Shown here: piece after piece, positions 9,426 to 17,036 of the stretch
How positions within the stretch are numbered: the first letter of the stretch is position 1
Layout: each line of letters begins with the position of its first letter
Assembly: GCA_910585095.1 (NCBI GenBank)
Contig: CAJUBU010000001.1
Coordinates: forward strand, 62,001 to 126,000
From: an uncultured Lachnospira sp.
GTDB taxonomy: Bacteria; Bacillota; Clostridia; Lachnospirales; Lachnospiraceae
Reading direction: 5' to 3'
Length of the DNA: 64,000 bases
Notes under the pieces: model-generated
Told to the model about the DNA's origin: nothing
Database searches by the model: none
Seen by the model: only the letters and a program-made list of their open reading frames with translations
Program-made: the position numbers and the translations under genes

Positions 9426-10814
9426 CTACAACATTTTTTTAATGTTCTCTAAATCTTGTATCAATGTTTCTGAATATTGATAAGCTTCATTATAGATTTC
9501 ATTTGCTCTGTCAAAATCTTGTGCAAATAATGCATCTAAAACTTGTTTTCCATAAGAATGAAATTTTTTATGTTTTTCCTCTAATCCTTCCCAAATTGGC
9601 TTAATCTCAGCTTGAATCGGATTGACCGCATAATAAAAATGTCCAAATCCACATTTTGTAGCATCAATTTGCAGAGGAAAAATTATTTTTTCATCAACAA
9701 TTCCTTTTAAATTATGAAGCCAATCTTTATGTGCAAGAATAGCCTTGTCAAGATAATTCTTAAATATTTGCGGCTCAATCTGATAAAAAGCATCTTCACT
9801 CATCTTTCCCATTATTTTTGCCGATTCATCAAGTGTCTTTTCAATGGACTGTAATGGTGAAACAATTTCTTTCATTTCTTGACCATGCTGATTTAACAAA
9901 TTTGTGTCCTCATTCAAAACACTGCACTGGCTTTCAATTTCTGATGTACGATTTTCCAATTCAAGCATTGAACTGCTGATTTCTTCACTGATACCTGCCA
10001 ATGAAGAAATATTATTTGTAATTTTTTCAACATGCTGCCTGCTTTCTTCATTAAATGTCCACACAGTACTAATTTTATCAGTAACAATTCCCAGTGCTTC
10101 AATCGTATTATCCACACTTTCCACACTTTTTGCCGATGCTGATTGAATATCCGTCACAAAACTGCTCATATTGGAAGTTAAACTTTGTGTTTCTTCTGCC
10201 AAGCTTCTGATTTCCTCTGCTACAACAGCAAACCCTTTTCCAGCATCGCCTGCTCTGGCTGCTTCTATGGAAGCGTTCAATGCAAGTAAATTTGTCTGTG
10301 AAGAAATCATTTTAATGCCTTCTATCACTTCATTCATATCATTAATAACCTTTGAAAGGCGGCTCATATCCTGCCCCATCTCCTTTGAGGTATGAATAGC
10401 ATCATTTGACATATTTTTAATTTGTGTCAATTCATTTTGACCTTCGTCAATCTTTTTATATACATTTGTCGACTCCTCTGATAATTCAATAATTGTATTT
10501 GTTAAATCCTCATGTTGTTTTGCTACCGATTCGGCTACAGAATAAGCCTCTGCTGCCGCATCATAAATTAACTTTGTCGCGCTTGCTACACTTTCAGAAA
10601 CTTCCTTTAATGTATCAGAATAGTGACTTAAGGTCAAATCTAGTGAACTTATTTGCATAAGCGATTGAAAGACACCTTGCATTACTTCTTCAAACTGGGA
10701 ACGACCTGTAAGTAATCGGGAATATATCTGTGCTAATTCTGATTTATAATTTACATTCTCCATATTTGAAATGGATACTAATAAATTCTTTTCCGACTTT
10801 CTTAAAATACTCAT
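9426..10814 (-). CDS. Soluble methyl-accepting chemoreceptor with CZB zinc-binding domain
   Basis: 462 residues, no membrane segment, so a cytosolic receptor. Residues about 60-330 form a long coiled coil with the MCP signalling hairpin: [20 protein letters not shown] followed by [20 protein letters not shown]. The C-terminal about 110 residues match the chemoreceptor zinc-binding CZB fold: a His in [21 protein letters not shown] (the C.FG..Y core) and [11 protein letters not shown] domains sense zinc or oxidants through the Cys-zinc centre, so a cytoplasmic redox or zinc input to chemotaxis is the family expectation. No che gene is adjacent. The ribosome binding site is GGGAGG. Confidence 0.93.
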   Translation of the reverse strand: MSILRKSEKNLLVSISNMENVNYKSELAQIYSRLLTGRSQFEEVMQGVFQSLMQISSLDLTLSHYSDTLKEVSESVASATKLIYDAAAEAYSVAESVAKQHEDLTNTIIELSEESTNVYKKIDEGQNELTQIKNMSNDAIHTSKEMGQDMSRLSKVINDMNEVIEGIKMISSQTNLLALNASIEAARAGDAGKGFAVVAEEIRSLAEETQSLTSNMSSFVTDIQSASAKSVESVDNTIEALGIVTDKISTVWTFNEESRQHVEKITNNISSLAGISEEISSSMLELENRTSEIESQCSVLNEDTNLLNQHGQEMKEIVSPLQSIEKTLDESAKIMGKMSEDAFYQIEPQIFKNYLDKAILAHKDWLHNLKGIVDEKIIFPLQIDATKCGFGHFYYAVNPIQAEIKPIWEGLEEKHKKFHSYGKQVLDALFAQDFDRANEIYNEAYQYSETLIQDLENIKKML

Positions 10815-10897
10815 ACCCTGCCTCCCTATTCAAATATATCAATTCTATACATATCTATATTTGAATTATATTTTTGCTTTTATATATGATTTATATC

Positions 10898-11395
10898 CTA
10901 GCACATTCCTGAAATTTTCACAAGTAAATAACTAATAGCATATGCACATATACTATATACTAATGGAAGAATAATATTCCATATTGTCAATTCATGTAAA
11001 AAAACAAGGGAAGCAAAAACTTGAATTGCTATAAATACTGCTGTCAGCTTGATATTAAATAGAAACATTTTCTTTGCTCTATCACGACATATCACATTGG
11101 GATTAATTGGCAATTCTTTTAATAATTGATAAATCGACAATTGATGTCTTTCAATGCCAATTACTTGCCAATAATTATAATACATATAATGAATCATGAA
11201 AAAAAATAAAAAACTTATTATTATCATTCTTATATCTTCAAAACCAAATTCTTGAATAGGTATCAAAGCTAATAGTATTGTAAATATTCCAAATAAAATC
11301 CCTATCACTTTATAACCTAAAATCGTATAAGAATTGTATTTTTGATTCATTTTATCAAATTCTTTTAAAGCTGCAATTTGTTTTGATTCATCCAT
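10898..11395 (-). CDS. Four-helix membrane protein of unknown function
   Basis: About 165 residues starting MDESKQIAALKEFDKMNQKY. Predicted membrane segments in this numbering are at about 29-47, 54-76, 116-136 and 140-162, with a short cytosolic loop between the second and third. I do not recognise a family. The ATG at 11395 is chosen because GAGG of a repeat A copy lies six bases upstream; the longer frame would translate the repeat itself. It is downstream of the ABC/GntR operon, separated by about 150 bases of repeats, so it may be an accessory membrane subunit or a separate gene. Confidence 0.75.
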   Translation of the reverse strand: MDESKQIAALKEFDKMNQKYNSYTILGYKVIGILFGIFTILLALIPIQEFGFEDIRMIIISFLFFFMIHYMYYNYWQVIGIERHQLSIYQLLKELPINPNVICRDRAKKMFLFNIKLTAVFIAIQVFASLVFLHELTIWNIILPLVYSICAYAISYLLVKISGMC

Positions 11396-11400
11396 AACAT

Positions 11401-11535
11401 TCCTCATTTCTGCGCTGCTTTCTTGCGCAAAAAACAAAATAAAACATTTTGTTTTTACAACTTTGTGTCAAGCAACGCGCAGACACAAATTGTGGTGTGA
11501 AAAATTTATTTCTCACACTAATCCTCCATTCCGAA
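11401..11535 (-). repeat. Composite repeat: B-end, hairpin, then full repeat A
   Basis: Reading the minus strand from 11535: CTACGCTTCGGAATGGAGG (a repeat B end), then a GTGTGAGAAAT/ATTTTTCACAC hairpin, then repeat A with TTTGTGTC...GACACAAA, a TGCGC/GCGCA stem and GCGCAGAAATGAGG. It finishes six bases before the ATG at 11395. It is the best-preserved repeat A copy and shows two SD-ended units in tandem. Confidence 0.65.
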
Positions 11536-11548
11536 GCGTAGGTTTTGA

Positions 11549-12211
11549 TTATATTACATTTTCCGCAAAAGATACCATTCTTCCATTTTCAAGAATACAA
11601 ATATAATCAACATCATTTTCCAATTCTTCCTGCAAATGTGTTGTAAGTATTACTGTTACATTTCTGTCAATCATCAATGTTCTCAACTCTCTAAAAAAAT
11701 CTTTCCTATATACAATATCCATTCCTGCTGTTGCTTCATCAAAAAGATACAAAGAAGGATTATATGCCATTGCAAATGCAAACTGAAATTGAACACACTC
11801 ACCTTTAGAAAGATTAGCTACCTTTTTTAATGGGCTAATATTATATTGCTTCATTTTTTCATTAAATAATGTTCTGTCAAAGCAAGAATAAAATGGACTG
11901 AATAAATCTACATTTGCTTCAATTGTAAACTCTTTTATATAGTGGTGATTATCGGTTACATACCCTACATTATCTAACACAGTCTCTCTGTTTTCTTTCA
12001 CTTCAAAAGCAATGCCATGTCTATCTGTTATGCAAATACTTCCTTTATAAGTCATTTTTCTATCCATCAACAATTTTAACAACGACGTTTTTCCTGCTCC
12101 ATTGTTTCCTGCAATACCACATATATATCCAACAGGCAGCTTAAAATCAATATCTGAAAGCAAAAATCCTTTAAACTTGGCAGATACATTATCAAAACAA
12201 ACTGCATTCAT
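11549..12211 (-). CDS. ABC transporter ATP-binding protein
   Basis: About 220 residues, one ATPase domain: Walker A GNNGAGKTSLLKLL, signature NLSKGECVQFQFAFA (LSKGE instead of LSGGQ, as in YtrB-type ATPases), Walker B LYLFDEATAGMD and switch His in ILTTHLQEE. It is the last gene of the GntR operon. A GTG at 12214 is in frame, but the ATG at 12211 is better spaced from GGAGG. It probably pairs with the ATPase at 13240 and the permease at 12575, forming a YtrA-family regulated export or immunity-type transporter. Confidence 0.88.
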   Translation of the reverse strand: MNAVCFDNVSAKFKGFLLSDIDFKLPVGYICGIAGNNGAGKTSLLKLLMDRKMTYKGSICITDRHGIAFEVKENRETVLDNVGYVTDNHHYIKEFTIEANVDLFSPFYSCFDRTLFNEKMKQYNISPLKKVANLSKGECVQFQFAFAMAYNPSLYLFDEATAGMDIVYRKDFFRELRTLMIDRNVTVILTTHLQEELENDVDYICILENGRMVSFAENVI

Positions 12212-12213
12212 CA

Positions 12214-12591
12214 CTACTCCTCCATTTCATACAAAGCCTTCGCCATTTGTATCATTTCTTCCTCTGTCAAACCAGCATGTTTACATGCCACTACAGCCTC
12301 TAATATCTTTTTTTCTATCATCATCATCTGTTTTTCTTTCAAATAATCTTGATTACATTCCGAGACAAAAAATCCCCTGCCAGCAACCGAATGGATAAGA
12401 CCTTCCTTTTCCAACTCCTCATATGCTTTTTTTGTTGTTATAACACTAATCTGTAACTGAGCTGCTAATGCTCTTATAGAGGGAAGCTGTTCATTTACTT
12501 TCAATTTTCCCTCAACAATTTTTGATTTTATCTGTAACATAATCTGCTCATATATTGCAGTTGTTCCTTTGGTCTCAATTTGTATATTCAT
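12214..12591 (-). CDS. GntR-family transcriptional regulator (YtrA subfamily)
   Basis: 125 residues. The N-terminal winged helix is clear: IYEQIMLQIKSKIVEGKLKV, QLPSIRALAAQLQISVITTK and KAYEELEKEGLIHSVAGRGF. The C-terminal part is only about 45 residues, the short helical tail of the YtrA subgroup rather than a ligand-binding FadR or HutC domain. It overlaps the permease gene by 17 bases and shares its last base region with the next ATPase start. The large palindrome at 14160-14211, in the only promoter of the operon, is the obvious candidate operator, giving autorepression. Confidence 0.9.
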   Translation of the reverse strand: MNIQIETKGTTAIYEQIMLQIKSKIVEGKLKVNEQLPSIRALAAQLQISVITTKKAYEELEKEGLIHSVAGRGFFVSECNQDYLKEKQMMMIEKKILEAVVACKHAGLTEEEMIQMAKALYEMEE

Positions 12592-13243
12592 AATATACAG
12601 CCCCTCTAACCATATTTTTATAATACTGAAATGTATATTTAACCATCACAAGCAGCAGCACTGCAACAATGACATACCATATTATTAATAGATACTTAAT
12701 TTGTGTGACGCTTAAACTGCCAAGTACTTTACTTTCATATATTGCATAATAAATAGAAAATCCCATAAATAGAACGACTCTTACAAAAAACTGAAATGCT
12801 CCCATAAACTCATCTGTCTTTACAACACCAGAAGCTGTCTGAATGGCTGCATTGCAAAATAAAAGCAAAATAAAACCCGTCAAATAATCCTGCCAGCTTA
12901 TCCTATTCAATAATAAAATCACACCTGCCCACAAACAATAGATGATTTGTGGTATTACCAGCCGAATTTTAAATCCTATTGTTACATACTGCGTTCGCTC
13001 TTTCTTACTCATAGGCAAAAGATAAAAAATTTTAGAAGGTTTTTTTCCGCATAAATAAGAAAAAGCAATCCCAATCATTGCAGAAACAATAAAAGAATAA
13101 AAAAATATGCCTTTATCTACTTCCATTACTATAATAGACTCTGCAAAACAAAATAAATATACAAATAAAATTCTTAAATCTTCTTTTTTAATATTTCTTG
13201 GATTTAAATGAATGAAATAATCTTTTATAATATATGTTATCAT
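12575..13243 (-). CDS. ABC-2-type permease-like membrane protein
   Basis: 222 residues with about six hydrophobic segments (roughly 26-46, 51-66, 95-112, 118-133, 149-166 and 184-202). It has no ATPase motif and no other recognisable motif. It starts with a 4-base ATGA overlap with the upstream ATPase and overlaps the GntR gene downstream, so it is translationally coupled and very likely the membrane subunit of this transporter. Confidence 0.8.
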   Translation of the reverse strand: MITYIIKDYFIHLNPRNIKKEDLRILFVYLFCFAESIIVMEVDKGIFFYSFIVSAMIGIAFSYLCGKKPSKIFYLLPMSKKERTQYVTIGFKIRLVIPQIIYCLWAGVILLLNRISWQDYLTGFILLLFCNAAIQTASGVVKTDEFMGAFQFFVRVVLFMGFSIYYAIYESKVLGSLSVTQIKYLLIIWYVIVAVLLLVMVKYTFQYYKNMVRGAVYYEYTN

Positions 13244-14118
13244 ATTTGACCTCCTTTTCCTGCTTTCCTTGCCGCCATATAATAATATATAAAATCCGAA
13301 ATCGTTACATTTTTTACAGTAAGTTCTTTATCATATTGATCATATTTTGAATATTTGACTAATGCTTTGACTTCCTCTTTATTGCCTTCTCTATAAATAA
13401 TCTTTTGACTAGGTAAATTATTAATTTTATATTGTTCGCCACTTATCATTCGATAATCTTGTGTAATTGATTCTCTATCCATATATAAAACAGCCTCGCC
13501 CTTATCCATAAACAAAATATAATCTGCAATTCGTTCCATCTCATCAAATACATGAGAAGAAAATATAACACTGTGTTTACCATCTTGAATAAACGCTGTC
13601 ATCAGCTTTTGAAACTCTGCACGAAATGCCAAATCAAAATTACCCGTAGCCTCATCTAAAATTAAAAGCTTAGGATTATAGGACAATGCAAATGCAAGCT
13701 GAAATTTTAATCGTTCCCCTTTTGATAATTTATAATATTGTTTTCTTTCGTCAAGACCAAATTGTCTACAATATTCAACGAATTTTTTATTTTCAAAATT
13801 TTTATATTTTTTTCCAAAATGATACGCATTATGATACAAATTCAAATGCTTATAAAATAAATCATCTTGCAGCACAAAGCCAATCTCTTGCTTTATACAA
13901 ATTTCTTTATCTTGATAATCCTTATCAAAAATATGAATATAGCCAGTATCCGCCTTATACAATCCCAACAGCATATGAATCAGCGTAGTTTTGCCTGAAC
14001 CGTTTGCACCAACCAATCCCAAAATATACCCTGCTGGAAATGAAAATGTAATATCCTTTAAGCAAAATCTTCCAAAATCTTTATTGATATGATTACATTT
14101 AACCATTATGGACTCCAT
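13240..14118 (-). CDS. ABC transporter ATP-binding protein (YtrB-like)
   Basis: About 292 residues, first gene of the operon. Walker A GANGSGKTTLIHMLLG, signature KLSKGERLKFQLAFA, Walker B LLILDEATGNFD, switch His FSSHVFDEM. The C-terminal about 75 residues form a short extra domain ending before the stop. The ATG at 14118 has GGAGG seven bases upstream; the frame opens at 14133 and another ATG at 14106 also has a GGAG, so the exact start is unsettled. The 3' end overlaps the permease start. Confidence 0.87.
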   Translation of the reverse strand: MESIMVKCNHINKDFGRFCLKDITFSFPAGYILGLVGANGSGKTTLIHMLLGLYKADTGYIHIFDKDYQDKEICIKQEIGFVLQDDLFYKHLNLYHNAYHFGKKYKNFENKKFVEYCRQFGLDERKQYYKLSKGERLKFQLAFALSYNPKLLILDEATGNFDLAFRAEFQKLMTAFIQDGKHSVIFSSHVFDEMERIADYILFMDKGEAVLYMDRESITQDYRMISGEQYKINNLPSQKIIYREGNKEEVKALVKYSKYDQYDKELTVKNVTISDFIYYYMAARKAGKGGQI

Positions 14119-14159
14119 TTTTATCGCCTCCATTTTACTTATAACTATTTATTGCAGCA

Positions 14160-14211
14160 AAAGGTGTGTATGTACTGTATATATTTATATATACAGTACA
14201 TACACACCTTT
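14160..14211. promoter_or_regulatory. 52-bp palindrome, candidate GntR operator
   Basis: AAAGGTGTGTATGTACTGTA on the left is matched by its exact complement on the right, about 23 bp per arm with a short AT loop. It covers the spacer and -10 box of the operon promoter. YtrA-type GntR proteins bind inverted repeats in their own promoters. The cruciform could also act as the terminator of the gene ending at 14244. Confidence 0.65.
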
Positions 14212-14216
14212 GTCAA
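14188..14216 (-). promoter_or_regulatory. Consensus promoter of the ABC/GntR operon
   Basis: On the minus strand: TTGACA at 14211-14216, a 17-base spacer and TATATA at 14188-14193. Transcription would start inside the palindrome and read into the ATPase gene at 14118. Confidence 0.7.
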
Positions 14217-14243
14217 CTACTTTTTCAATATTTATCTGTTTTT

Positions 14244-14840
14244 TTATTCTGGTCGTTGTTCAGCCAGATATATTCCCCACTGTTCTAACTCTCTTGGCAA
14301 ATCATACACACACATTCCATCAACCTCAATCATACGACACTGTCCAGGATTGTCATAATTAAACGTATTCCATGCTGTGATTAATTTATTGGTCTTTTCT
14401 ATACCATGCTCTTTAAAAACATTTTGATACTGGTCTGGAACTTGTGTCCAAATCGTTACAATATTATAACTATTTTTCATTATTTCTGCTGAATAATCAT
14501 GGACGCCAAAACCAAACTGACACATACCATCATGGATAAGCAGTTCTTTATACTTTCCAAAAATCTGTAATGCCTGCTGTGCATTTAATCCGTCTATATA
14601 ATAAATATCTTTATGTGCAGGGGAATTTTCATTTTCACGTAAACGCTGTTCATCGTTTTGGTTTGTAGGCAGCTCTAAAATAAAAAAAAGGGGGTTATTT
14701 TGCAACGTTATAAAATGCTCGAAAACTTCCTGCATTTTATCTGCCCCAACATTTGCAATTATTCCTTGTTCCTGAACTTGATACTGTTGTGCCAGCTTGT
14801 CTATAAATGGCACTTTACAGCCTCTTATCATCTCCAGCAT
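14244..14840 (-). CDS. Protein of unknown function
   Basis: 198 residues, soluble, no signal peptide, no membrane segment. It is rich in aromatic residues, with short recognisable stretches such as DGMCQFGFGVHDYSAEIMK and VTIWTQVPDQYQNVFKEHGI, but I cannot place it in a family. The pattern (small acidic alpha/beta protein, orphan, next to others of similar size) is what immunity-type or accessory proteins look like. Translation is driven by a GGAATGGAGG that is the end of a repeat B copy. Confidence 0.8.
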   Translation of the reverse strand: MLEMIRGCKVPFIDKLAQQYQVQEQGIIANVGADKMQEVFEHFITLQNNPLFFILELPTNQNDEQRLRENENSPAHKDIYYIDGLNAQQALQIFGKYKELLIHDGMCQFGFGVHDYSAEIMKNSYNIVTIWTQVPDQYQNVFKEHGIEKTNKLITAWNTFNYDNPGQCRMIEVDGMCVYDLPRELEQWGIYLAEQRPE

Positions 14841-14846
14841 AAAAAA

Positions 14847-14978
14847 CCTCCATTCCGAAGCATAGCGTAGGAATTACACAATAGAAAAAACTGCTAAATC
14901 AGTTGCGTAGGCGATTTCTATTGTCGCATCAAATCTTATTTGTGACGTTTCAGCACAAATATATAAACGACACTATGC
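14847..14978 (-). repeat. Repeat B copy 1 (stem-loops ending in Shine-Dalgarno)
   Basis: Minus strand: TATTTGTG...CACAAATA stem, then CAATAGAAA...TTTCTATTG enclosing an AACTG/CAGTT inner stem, then ATGCTTCGGAATGGAGG, six bases before the ATG at 14840. The first hairpin of the full unit (GTGTGAAAAATAA) is missing here; only a residual CATAGTGTCG remains at the far end. Confidence 0.65.
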
Positions 14979-14992
14979 AATTTCATCTTCTA

Positions 14993-15433
14993 TCAACTTT
15001 TATAAAGCTGTGCAATTCGTGCAGATTTATCTGGAAATTCGCTGTTTAAATACATCAAATATTGAAAAACACTTCCTTCATATGAATGAATATCTCCAAA
15101 TAATCCAACTTCATAACAATTACGAATAACATTGATAATACAATCTTCTGTATGGTCTTCCTTGCAATCTTTACATTCTTTCAAAATATGTGCAATCGCT
15201 GCTTCTAATTCAGGTTCATCAAACACCTTAAAATCCGTTATTGGTATATTATCAGCACCTCCTTCAACCTCTTTCTTAGGGGCTTTCATATAATCGCTTA
15301 CACATTTTTTTGCAAAGCCTATAATACATGCTTCTTTTTTGCATTGACCGCAATTTGTCTCCTGCAAACAACAATTTTCCAAATCATTCCAAATCAATTG
15401 TGCATTTAAACCTTTCTTATGTTGTTCAGCCAT
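14993..15433 (-). CDS. Cysteine-rich protein of unknown function
   Basis: 146 residues with cysteines in clusters: NCCLQETNCGQCKKEACIIG, then KKC, then ECKDCKEDHTEDC and RNC. Spacing such as CGQC and CKDC suggests metal or Fe-S binding, but I do not recognise a ferredoxin or zinc-finger family. No signal peptide. The ribosome binding site is GGAGG and the start ATG at 15433 is well supported. Confidence 0.8.
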   Translation of the reverse strand: MAEQHKKGLNAQLIWNDLENCCLQETNCGQCKKEACIIGFAKKCVSDYMKAPKKEVEGGADNIPITDFKVFDEPELEAAIAHILKECKDCKEDHTEDCIINVIRNCYEVGLFGDIHSYEGSVFQYLMYLNSEFPDKSARIAQLYKS

Positions 15434-15507
15434 ATGTATATACCTCCAATAATGATTTAATTATATGTTTCAAAATATAAGATATAATAAAATTCTTTTT
15501 GTATCAA

Positions 15508-15828
15508 CTATTTTCTTTTCATTATAAAATTAAAAAATTCTTCACTATATTGCTTCAAGCTTTGTTCATCAATTGTTCTGATATCTGCTTTTATATACAT
15601 ATCACCCTCAAAAAAATTTGCCCCTTCAAAGTCCAGCCAATAAATATTATTGCTTTCATAAAGAATAATCTGCCCTTCTCCCAATTTATCAGTCGTCTTA
15701 AAAAACAGTGCATAGCTATGCCGTGTTTTCCATTCATATGAGGAACTTATTAATAATATACCCCTTTTCTTCCAATCCTCTTTATTGCTTTTATACCAGT
15801 TTTCAAAAAATAAAAATATATTGTCCAT
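15508..15828 (-). CDS. Small protein of unknown function (immunity-like)
   Basis: About 106 residues starting MDNIFLFFENWYKSNKEDW. It has the pattern IYWLDFEGANFFEGDMYIKA in the middle and a short helical C-terminus. It resembles small immunity proteins of polymorphic-toxin loci, such as the TriTu type, from memory of general pattern only. The start is uncertain: a GTG at 15852 is in frame and neither it nor the ATG at 15828 has a strong ribosome binding site. Repeat D lies immediately upstream and may have replaced the original leader. Confidence 0.65.
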   Translation of the reverse strand: MDNIFLFFENWYKSNKEDWKKRGILLISSSYEWKTRHSYALFFKTTDKLGEGQIILYESNNIYWLDFEGANFFEGDMYIKADIRTIDEQSLKQYSEEFFNFIMKRK

Positions 15829-15842
15829 ATCCAAAAAATATT

Positions 15843-15882
15843 TACAATCCACTACGCTACTTGCTTATCATCTTATGCAATT
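15843..15882 (+). repeat. Repeat D copy 2
   Basis: ATATTTACAATCCACTACGC then TACTTGCTTATCATCTTATGC, about 85 percent identical to 8491-8530. On the minus strand it forms the leader of the gene at 15508. Confidence 0.5.
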
Positions 15883-15887
15883 TTTTC

Positions 15888-16535
15888 TCAATCCAGCCAG
15901 CAACAGAGCTGTTCTAACTTTTTCAATTCTTGAATTTCGCTAATAGAATGAAAATTTGTTTCAACCAACTCCAATACTTTAAGTTCTGACAATTCTTTAA
16001 ATACATTAAAACCATCAAATACTAATCCATTGATTCTAAGCACTTCAACACCTTTAAAATGAACAATATCTTTAGCTATATTGATTTGACTTTGTTCATA
16101 CCAAGTGTCATATGCCGCATCATCTTCAAATTCTTCATAATAAGTGTCGGATATAATACTCTTTTCCAATGTATTCCATGCTCTTTTTGCTCTATTTGAA
16201 TAGGCATATTCGCGCATCTCATTATCTTTATAACTACTGAGTCCTAAACTTAATTGTATATCTGTACTATTTTTTTCTTCCTCTATCGTCTGATCTATAA
16301 AATTTTTTAAATTATCGTCTCGAACACAACAAAATCCCCATTCATCGCCGCCGCTTATACTTACAAATGGCAATGGTGGGTTTTCAAGACTCATCTGAAT
16401 AAAAAATTCATTGTCAAACGTTTCTCCAATATGTAAATATTTAATTCGTGTAATATCTTTATCAGAAATAACTCCATCTTTACAATTTAACACTCTTTTT
16501 ACAGCATTTTCAATCCATTTTTGTGTAAATATCAT
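15888..16535 (-). CDS. Protein of unknown function with leucine-rich C-terminus
   Basis: 215 residues. The last about 55 residues show leucine-rich-repeat spacing: VEVLRINGLVFDGF, LSELKVLELVETNFHSI and LKKLEQLCCWLD. The N-terminal part is alpha/beta, with LPFVSISGGDEWGFCCVRDD. The whole is soluble and lacks a signal peptide. LRR-tailed proteins of this size occur among SMI1/KNR4-type and immunity-like proteins; I infer a binding rather than catalytic role. The last repeat ends abruptly, so the protein may be shortened at its C-terminus by the repeat D next to it. Confidence 0.7.
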   Translation of the reverse strand: MIFTQKWIENAVKRVLNCKDGVISDKDITRIKYLHIGETFDNEFFIQMSLENPPLPFVSISGGDEWGFCCVRDDNLKNFIDQTIEEEKNSTDIQLSLGLSSYKDNEMREYAYSNRAKRAWNTLEKSIISDTYYEEFEDDAAYDTWYEQSQINIAKDIVHFKGVEVLRINGLVFDGFNVFKELSELKVLELVETNFHSISEIQELKKLEQLCCWLD

Positions 16536-16552
16536 AAATCATCTCCATTTAT

Positions 16553-17032
16553 TTAACCTATTTTTTTACCACTATAAGCAGAAAGCTGACATTGTACCCA
16601 ATGATTCGGCGGGTCTATTTCACAAGATACTATAATGCAATCCTCTGAAATACTTTCAACAATAACTCCATCAACAGCAATGCACTCTGATTTCCAAAGT
16701 AATTCACAATCTGTATCAAAACAAAATAACTTTGAATCTGAAGTGATATATAATCTGTTTTGATAAATATAAAAATATCCAAAATACAAATCACACGAAA
16801 GTGTTTTGACATTCAATGTTCCTAAATGAATAAAATAAACGGTATCTCCACAGCCAATGCAAAAATATTGCTCAAAAAACCATTGTGTATTAAATGTATT
16901 CCAACTATTTGTATCAATTTCCACCTCTAAATAAGGGGTTTTATTTTTACTGATATAATAAATCGTTCCCTGTCCAAGATTTAAATAAGGTGTGTTCCAC
17001 TTTCTATCAAATGGCTTACTCAAGATATACAT
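16553..17032 (-). CDS. Protein of unknown function, beta-rich
   Basis: 159 residues, predicted almost all beta: repeated stretches of the type TIYYISKNKTPYLEVEID, TVYFIHLGTLNVKTLSCDLY and LYITSDSKLFCFDTDCELLW, reminiscent of two or three blades of a small propeller. No signal peptide or catalytic motif. It begins 4 bases after the stop of the upstream SGNH gene, so the two are probably co-transcribed. Confidence 0.72.
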   Translation of the reverse strand: MYILSKPFDRKWNTPYLNLGQGTIYYISKNKTPYLEVEIDTNSWNTFNTQWFFEQYFCIGCGDTVYFIHLGTLNVKTLSCDLYFGYFYIYQNRLYITSDSKLFCFDTDCELLWKSECIAVDGVIVESISEDCIIVSCEIDPPNHWVQCQLSAYSGKKIG

Positions 17033-17036
17033 ATAT

